This document shows, one piece after another, positions 58,976-64,000 of a stretch of DNA of 64,000 bases (position 1 is its first letter; every line of letters starts with the position of its first letter). The translations under genes were made by a program, and so were the position numbers. Source of the stretch: Oscillatoria sp. FACHB-1407 (GTDB lineage Bacteria; Cyanobacteriota; Cyanobacteriia; Elainellales; Elainellaceae); assembly GCF_014697545.1 (NCBI RefSeq), contig NZ_JACJSA010000009.1, positions 124,001 to 188,000 of the forward strand, read 5' to 3'. The notes under the pieces are model-generated. The model did no database searches and was not told where the DNA came from. It was given only the letters and a program-made list of their open reading frames with translations.

Positions 58976-61909
58976 CTATGCAATTTGTCTGCTAATCAGT
59001 TGGGCAAACAATCCGGGTTGGTGGGCTAACTCATCAAAGGTGCCCTGCTGAACAACGCGACCTGCCTCTAACACGTAAATGCGATCGGCGTTGCGAATGG
59101 TGCTGAGACGGTGAGCAATGACGATTCGAGTTGCTTTGAGGCGATCGAGACTCTGGCTGACGATCGCCTGAGTGCGATTATCCAGAGCACTAGTGGCTTC
59201 ATCCAGCAGTAAAATTCGGGGTTGTAATGCCAGAGCACGCGCAATCACAAGCCGCTGTCGCTGCCCACCGGAGAGGTTTGTGCCTCCTTCGCTAATAATC
59301 GTGTGCATCTGCATCGGCATAGCGCGAATGTCATCCGCGAGTCCACTGTTTTCAGCGGCTGCCCACGCTTCATCCAGGCTAATCAGAGCACCACTGGCGA
59401 TGTTTTCAAAAATGGAGCCAGCGTTAATCCGACCATTTTGCAGAACAACGCCGAGTTGCCGTCGCACTGCTGCCACATCCAGACCTGCCAGGTCTTGCCC
59501 GTCGTAGTAAACTGTCCCGGAAATAGGCTCTTCAAAGCCTAGCAGCAATCGCAAAACGGTGGATTTACCGGAGCCAGAGGGACCCACCAGAGCAATAAAT
59601 TCACCGGGATTGGCTTGAATGCTGACATCGTTTAGAATCAGTGCGCCATCGTCGCGATAGCGAAATGTGACGTGGTCAATGCGAACACTGCCGGAGAGCC
59701 GTCCCGGATCGGCTTTGTTAAGGCTGATTTCGGGTTCAGCACTGAGAATGGGGAGCGATCGCTGCCATAGAGGAATCACTCCCAGCACTTCGGTAAAGGT
59801 CAGACTCAGACTGGTGACACCACTGATGAAGATGCCAAACGCCACATTGAATGCCAGAAAAGTTCCCACCGAAAGCCCCGCCTCGCCAAGATTGGGTGTG
59901 ATCAGGCGACTCGCTAACCAGAACAGTACTACAGCCGTTAACGCAGGAGTAACAGTCGTAAACACATCCACCATATCTTCAAGACGTTGAGTGCTCAACG
60001 TGTATCGGAGTTGATGAGCGTATTTTTGTCCCCAATAGGCAAAGGCGCGTTCCTCTACCCCCGCAATCCGTAGTTTTGAGACACCGTTAACTAACTGCAC
60101 GACGATGCCAAACAGGTTGCCTTCCAACTCCATCAAATGGCGACTCTGATGCACCAAAATTGCCCCTGAAACGAGCGTAAAGACCATGATGACCAGAGCA
60201 ACGCCCAACGCCAATGTTGCCAGAGGGGGGCTGTAATAGAACAGCAACCCCAGGTTGAGTAGTGCAAAACTTCCGGTGAAGAGGGTTTGCAATGTCGTAC
60301 CACTGAGTTTACGACGAATTGCACTGATACCAGAAACTCTAGAGTTCAAATCACCGATCGCATATTGTCGAAAGAAAGTGGTTTTCAACTTCAACAACCG
60401 ATCCCACACGGCTGCTTGCAGTGATGCATCCGACAAAGATTCGATTCGCATAGAGGCGATCGCCTGAGTGAGTTGAAAACTGGCTCCACCCGCGGCTGCG
60501 GCTAATAATCCCAGTCCAATCTGGAGCAGCAAAGACAAATCACCATTGGGAATGGCATCATCGATTAACAAGGCGGTTGCCTGGGGAACGAGCATTCCTA
60601 ACAGGGTTGCCGCAACCCCCGTCCACAGAATGCGGAACAGATCCGATCGCCGACCTTTTAGAGCAAATTTCAGCAGATCCAGAGCTTTCAAACTGCCACT
60701 CGGTAACGGCTGATAAAATACATACGCGACCGGGTCGAGCGTGGCTGCGAGAGTCTCGTTTAAGCGGAGTCTGGCGCGGTTTGGATGCTGCTGATGGGCA
60801 GGGGCATCGGCATTGGCTAACCCTGCTCGGATCGGGTCAAACAGGTCATAACCCCCTCCTACCCTGGGCAACAGAGCAACCGGATGCTTGTCCATGCGAG
60901 TGTATGCCAGAATCGGTTCCCCATCTTTTTGCCACCAGCGATCGCGCAGCAATACCCGCCGCAGACGCAGTTGAGAGGCACGGGCGATCGCCTCCAGTGG
61001 CTCCTGAACCCGCGACAAATCCTCCGATTTCATGGGAGGGGAAATGGTGATACCCATTGCTCTGGCGATCGCCCCTGCCGCAATCAGTAGGGGAGTTTGG
61101 TTGTGTAAGTCACGATCTTGTTGTGGGTTAAAAACCGAGACTAAATGGTGAATCGCTTGCTGCGTCACCTGCCGATTGAGATGTTGCCGCTCCTGAAATC
61201 GTTGTAATGCGGCTTGAGTTTCTGTGGCTGCAACGGACTCAACATAGCGCAGAAAGTGCGTGTGGAGCTGCGTTAATCCGTTCAATACATCATGTCTCTC
61301 AAGATTGGCAGTCGATTGAATCGCGAATTCCAACGGTTCCGCTGCCTCAAACCACATTGCCTGTCCCAATGGAAAGAAGCCAGATTTTGTCGTCATGGGT
61401 AACTCAGGATGCCCCATCCAGCTAGCTTTTCCCGCTTGAATTTGAATCCACACAACGGTATCCGTTTGGGGTTGATAGGTCTGTCCTGTTAGCAGTGCTC
61501 CATATTGCATCGTGTGCTGGGTTGGATGCCATGTTTGGAATTGCGGTTGTGGTGAGCCATAGGCTGTGCTCAGTTGAGCCATCCAATCGTTCAGAAGGGA
61601 TTCTAGTGGGGCATCTGACAGCGGCAATGGGGACAGTTCGGTTGGCTCTAGTGCAACGGCGATCAAGCCCAATGCTCCTTCGGTTGGGGGAGTGGCTGCC
61701 CCAAACATTGCTTGCCCCACAGTTACATTGAACAAGTGGCGGCGTTCTCCTTCGGGGTGACCCTCTTCAAAGGGCACTGCAAACACCGCCAGAGAACCAA
61801 ACTCAACTATCCAAATCTGCTGTGGATCATTCAAAACCAGAATTTCGTTCCCCTTCATCGCATGAAGAGATGATTGAATTCGCCAGCGTTGTGCCTGCTC
61901 TAATTCCAT
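58976..61909 (-). CDS. NHLP/NHLM-type peptide export ABC transporter (permease/ATPase, no peptidase)
   Basis: 977 residues from the ATG at 61909 (MELEQAQRWRIQ). The N-terminal ~400 residues form a soluble regulatory region with a cyclic-nucleotide-binding-like fold (IWIVEFGSLAVFAVPFEEGH). An ABC exporter membrane domain (about 430-720, five to six helices) and an ATPase follow: LVGPSGSGKSTVLRLLLGFE, GTNLSGGQRQRLVIARALAL, ILLLDEATSALD. This size and order match the second transporter of nitrile-hydratase-leader-peptide (NHLP) bacteriocin systems, which export modified peptides. It begins 2 bases after the stop of the peptidase-bearing transporter, so the two are co-translated and probably form a heterodimer. 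Confidence 0.87.
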   Translation of the reverse strand: MELEQAQRWRIQSSLHAMKGNEILVLNDPQQIWIVEFGSLAVFAVPFEEGHPEGERRHLFNVTVGQAMFGAATPPTEGALGLIAVALEPTELSPLPLSDAPLESLLNDWMAQLSTAYGSPQPQFQTWHPTQHTMQYGALLTGQTYQPQTDTVVWIQIQAGKASWMGHPELPMTTKSGFFPLGQAMWFEAAEPLEFAIQSTANLERHDVLNGLTQLHTHFLRYVESVAATETQAALQRFQERQHLNRQVTQQAIHHLVSVFNPQQDRDLHNQTPLLIAAGAIARAMGITISPPMKSEDLSRVQEPLEAIARASQLRLRRVLLRDRWWQKDGEPILAYTRMDKHPVALLPRVGGGYDLFDPIRAGLANADAPAHQQHPNRARLRLNETLAATLDPVAYVFYQPLPSGSLKALDLLKFALKGRRSDLFRILWTGVAATLLGMLVPQATALLIDDAIPNGDLSLLLQIGLGLLAAAAGGASFQLTQAIASMRIESLSDASLQAAVWDRLLKLKTTFFRQYAIGDLNSRVSGISAIRRKLSGTTLQTLFTGSFALLNLGLLFYYSPPLATLALGVALVIMVFTLVSGAILVHQSRHLMELEGNLFGIVVQLVNGVSKLRIAGVEERAFAYWGQKYAHQLRYTLSTQRLEDMVDVFTTVTPALTAVVLFWLASRLITPNLGEAGLSVGTFLAFNVAFGIFISGVTSLSLTFTEVLGVIPLWQRSLPILSAEPEISLNKADPGRLSGSVRIDHVTFRYRDDGALILNDVSIQANPGEFIALVGPSGSGKSTVLRLLLGFEEPISGTVYYDGQDLAGLDVAAVRRQLGVVLQNGRINAGSIFENIASGALISLDEAWAAAENSGLADDIRAMPMQMHTIISEGGTNLSGGQRQRLVIARALALQPRILLLDEATSALDNRTQAIVSQSLDRLKATRIVIAHRLSTIRNADRIYVLEAGRVVQQGTFDELAHQPGLFAQLISRQIA

Positions 61910-61911
61910 GA

Positions 61912-64000
61912 TTAACTGAGTGCTCCTTCGCTTTGAATGAGTTGGGCGTAATAACCCGGTTGGTGCCACAGTTCTTCGTGTGTGCCGCGCTGCACCACCT
62001 TGCCTCGTTCCAACACAATGATTTCATCGCAATCGCGAATTGTACTGAGACGGTGCGCCACGATCAGACAGGTGCAGCCCCGTTGCCGCAATTTCAAGTC
62101 GATCGCCCTTTCTGCTTCGGTATCCAGGGCACTGGTGGCTTCGTCCATGATGACGATCGAGGGGTGATTAACTAAAGCTCTGGCAAGTTCAAGTCGCTGT
62201 CGCTGACCTCCGCTCAGGTTAGTTGCACCTTCCAACAGAGCCGCATCGTAGCCACCCATCATCGCCAAAATCACATCTTCGATCGCCGCATCCTGGCAGG
62301 CTCGTCGCAACGCCGCATCCGGCACCGTGGTATCCCATAGCGTCAAGTTATCGCGCACACTTCCAGCAAACAGCAAAATATCCTGCTCCACCACGGCGAT
62401 CGAGTTTGTGAGCACCGATCGCGGAATTTGTCGTCTGGGAATGCCATCAAAGTAAATCTCGCCAGACCACGGTTCAAACAGCCCTGCAATTACCTTGGCG
62501 AGCGTTGATTTACCGGAGCCGCTACCTCCCACCAGAGCTATCCGCTGTCCCGGTTTGATAGAGAGGTTAAAATTTTCAATCAGCGGGGGTTCCAGTGGAT
62601 TGTAGCCGTAGGTAACATCCTTGATCTCAATGTATCCCTTGAGTCGATGGGTAGGGGATGCTGCGTAGAACATCGAGGAAGGCGGCATAACCTCTCCCAC
62701 CGTTACATGAGAGATTAGCTGTGAATCAACCTCATTGCTCAACACATCGTCTAACCGTTGCAGATTGCCCTGCAAATCTTGAATGGTGCTACCAAAGCGC
62801 ACGAGCCGATTCACGGGCAACAAAAAGCTTTGCGTCAGCATTTGAAATGCTACTAACATTCCAATGCTGAGATTGCCATGAATCACACGCCAACCGCCGA
62901 TCGCCAGCAAGGATAGAGCCGTCAGAGCAGACAATAATGCAGGCATGACTCCGAGCACTTTGCTGATCATGCCCAGGTCTTGTTGAGCGTTGATCGCTTT
63001 GGTGTAATATCCTGCCCAGCGCGCAAAGAAATCAGATTCTAATCCAGAGGCTTTTAGCGTTTCCATGCTCTGAAGTCCGGCGATCGCCACCCCCGATACT
63101 TTGCCGTATTCCTGTGCCAGTCTGAGGTTTGCGTCAATGCGCTGGCGCGATACCCACTGGAGAATTAACACATTTAACGCGGCAAAAAACACGACAATCA
63201 GGGTTAATGGAGTGTCGTATTGCAACATGGCGATTGCATAAAAGACCACTAGCACAACACTAATAACAGTTGTCGTTAAGCGACCGGATAACACATCAGC
63301 GATATCGTCGTTGAGGCGTACACGACTGCTAATTTCGCCAGCAAAGCGTTGGGCATAGAAATGCATCGGTAACCGCAAAACATGCCACAGAAAACGACTG
63401 GAGAGGCTGACTGCTAATTTGATTTTGAGACTTCGTAGATAGCGCAGTTGCAGCAGGGTTAACAGTCCTTGTAGGGCGATCGCCAGCAACACACCGACAA
63501 GAATATAGGGCAGCCAATCGAGGCGATCGGCAATTAACACCTGATCGACAAACATTTGCGTAAAAATCGGCAACGCCAGTGTCGGAATGACCAGCAAAAA
63601 TCCGGCAAGGACGCAATAGAGGAGTGCCCCTGTAGACCCTTTCAAACGGCTACTCAAGGCGTTAACGACACTGGGTTTGCTCCCTCCAGGTTGGAAGTCT
63701 GTCCCTGGTTCCATGACCAGCACAACGCCCGTGTAGCCCTCATCAAAGTCCTGATAGGAAACGGTCATAGGACCCGCAGCTGGATTGTTGAGATAGACGC
63801 GATCGCGCCCAAAGCCATCCACCACTAAAAAATGGTTGAAATGCCAGAAGACAACAAAGGGTGGACGAAGCTGTTGTAAGCTGTCCAGGCTTTTCTTAAA
63901 GCCTTTGGCAACCAATCCGTAATTGCGGGCAGCTTTGAGAATATTAGCGGCAGTCACCCCATCACGCGACACGCCACAGGCTTGTCGAAGCTCCGCCAGA
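61912..64000 (-). CDS. NHLP-type export ABC transporter with C39 peptidase domain (5' end outside window)
   Basis: The reading frame is open to the right edge; the last visible codons read LAELRQACGVSRDGVTAANI, part of the C39 peptidase. Family members remove the leader at a double-Gly site and export the peptide. Visible C39 features are WHFNHFLVVDGF with the catalytic His and VYLNNPAAGP with the conserved Asp region; the catalytic Cys should lie beyond the edge. The exporter membrane domain (about 115-395 in the visible part) and ATPase (LVGGSGSGKSTLAKVIAGLF, TNLSGGQRQRLELARALVNH, IVIMDEATSALDTEAE) are complete. About 25-40 residues are missing at the N-terminus. Precursor peptides and maturation enzymes, if any, would lie outside. 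Confidence 0.9.
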   Translation of the reverse strand, partial: LAELRQACGVSRDGVTAANILKAARNYGLVAKGFKKSLDSLQQLRPPFVVFWHFNHFLVVDGFGRDRVYLNNPAAGPMTVSYQDFDEGYTGVVLVMEPGTDFQPGGSKPSVVNALSSRLKGSTGALLYCVLAGFLLVIPTLALPIFTQMFVDQVLIADRLDWLPYILVGVLLAIALQGLLTLLQLRYLRSLKIKLAVSLSSRFLWHVLRLPMHFYAQRFAGEISSRVRLNDDIADVLSGRLTTTVISVVLVVFYAIAMLQYDTPLTLIVVFFAALNVLILQWVSRQRIDANLRLAQEYGKVSGVAIAGLQSMETLKASGLESDFFARWAGYYTKAINAQQDLGMISKVLGVMPALLSALTALSLLAIGGWRVIHGNLSIGMLVAFQMLTQSFLLPVNRLVRFGSTIQDLQGNLQRLDDVLSNEVDSQLISHVTVGEVMPPSSMFYAASPTHRLKGYIEIKDVTYGYNPLEPPLIENFNLSIKPGQRIALVGGSGSGKSTLAKVIAGLFEPWSGEIYFDGIPRRQIPRSVLTNSIAVVEQDILLFAGSVRDNLTLWDTTVPDAALRRACQDAAIEDVILAMMGGYDAALLEGATNLSGGQRQRLELARALVNHPSIVIMDEATSALDTEAERAIDLKLRQRGCTCLIVAHRLSTIRDCDEIIVLERGKVVQRGTHEELWHQPGYYAQLIQSEGALS

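Overview
The window is from a cyanobacterial chromosome. It carries the psbN/psbH photosystem II pair, ntcA, lrtA-type hpf, several small families known only from cyanobacteria (DUF3084, DUF3146-like, DUF2973, DUF2605, DUF6464-like), and many copies of the HIP1-type octamer GCGATCGC in coding and non-coding DNA. Heptad tandem repeats, numerous short interspersed repeats and a large set of hybrid histidine kinases suggest a filamentous lineage (Leptolyngbya-like or related). That placement is inferred, not proven.

Left part (0-24 kb). This is mostly conserved housekeeping: the end of a GH38 alpha-mannosidase; psbN facing psbH; tatA-pth; two small cyanobacterial genes; ruvX-DUF3084; ntcA divergent from fabI; lipB divergent from hpf/lrtA. 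A three-gene DNA-processing operon follows on the minus strand (Cas4-like nuclease, SRAP/HMCES-like protein, N6-adenine methylase), then an M20 amidohydrolase, a DUF2973/DUF2605 pair, thrS, and an ABC-F / deoxyribosyltransferase-like / small-protein operon.

Middle (24-42 kb). This part is rich in signalling and conflict-type proteins: a 1098-residue protein with two transmembrane-helix pairs, a deoxyribosyltransferase/TIR-like domain, helical repeats and a SLOG-like C-terminus; two response-regulator/histidine-kinase fusions, one with the phospho-accepting His replaced by Asp; an AAA_35-FHA protein; and a degenerate CHAT-TIR-AAA_35 protein. tRNA-Glu(UUC), a DUF6464-like gene, a secreted protein with an internal duplication, dCMP deaminase and a REC-PAS-GAF kinase follow, then a 1.2-kb non-coding stretch.

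Right part (42-64 kb). It holds smc, a PRC-barrel protein, two GT-B glycosyltransferases, a YjbQ-family protein, and a minus-strand signalling cluster (Crp-type regulator, NtrB-like kinase, 1464-residue multi-PAS hybrid kinase, response regulator). At the edge are two tandem NHLP/NHLM-type peptide export ABC transporters, the outer one cut off by the window end.

Short mobile-looking repeats are a second theme. Families A and B end in TATAGCA-type inverted repeats and abut each other at two loci. Family C (95-101 bp) occurs three times, once nested inside a family A copy with a TA duplication. These repeats supply a stop codon to one kinase and a possible -10 box to fabI. All functional calls rest on reading motifs by eye; no database search was run.
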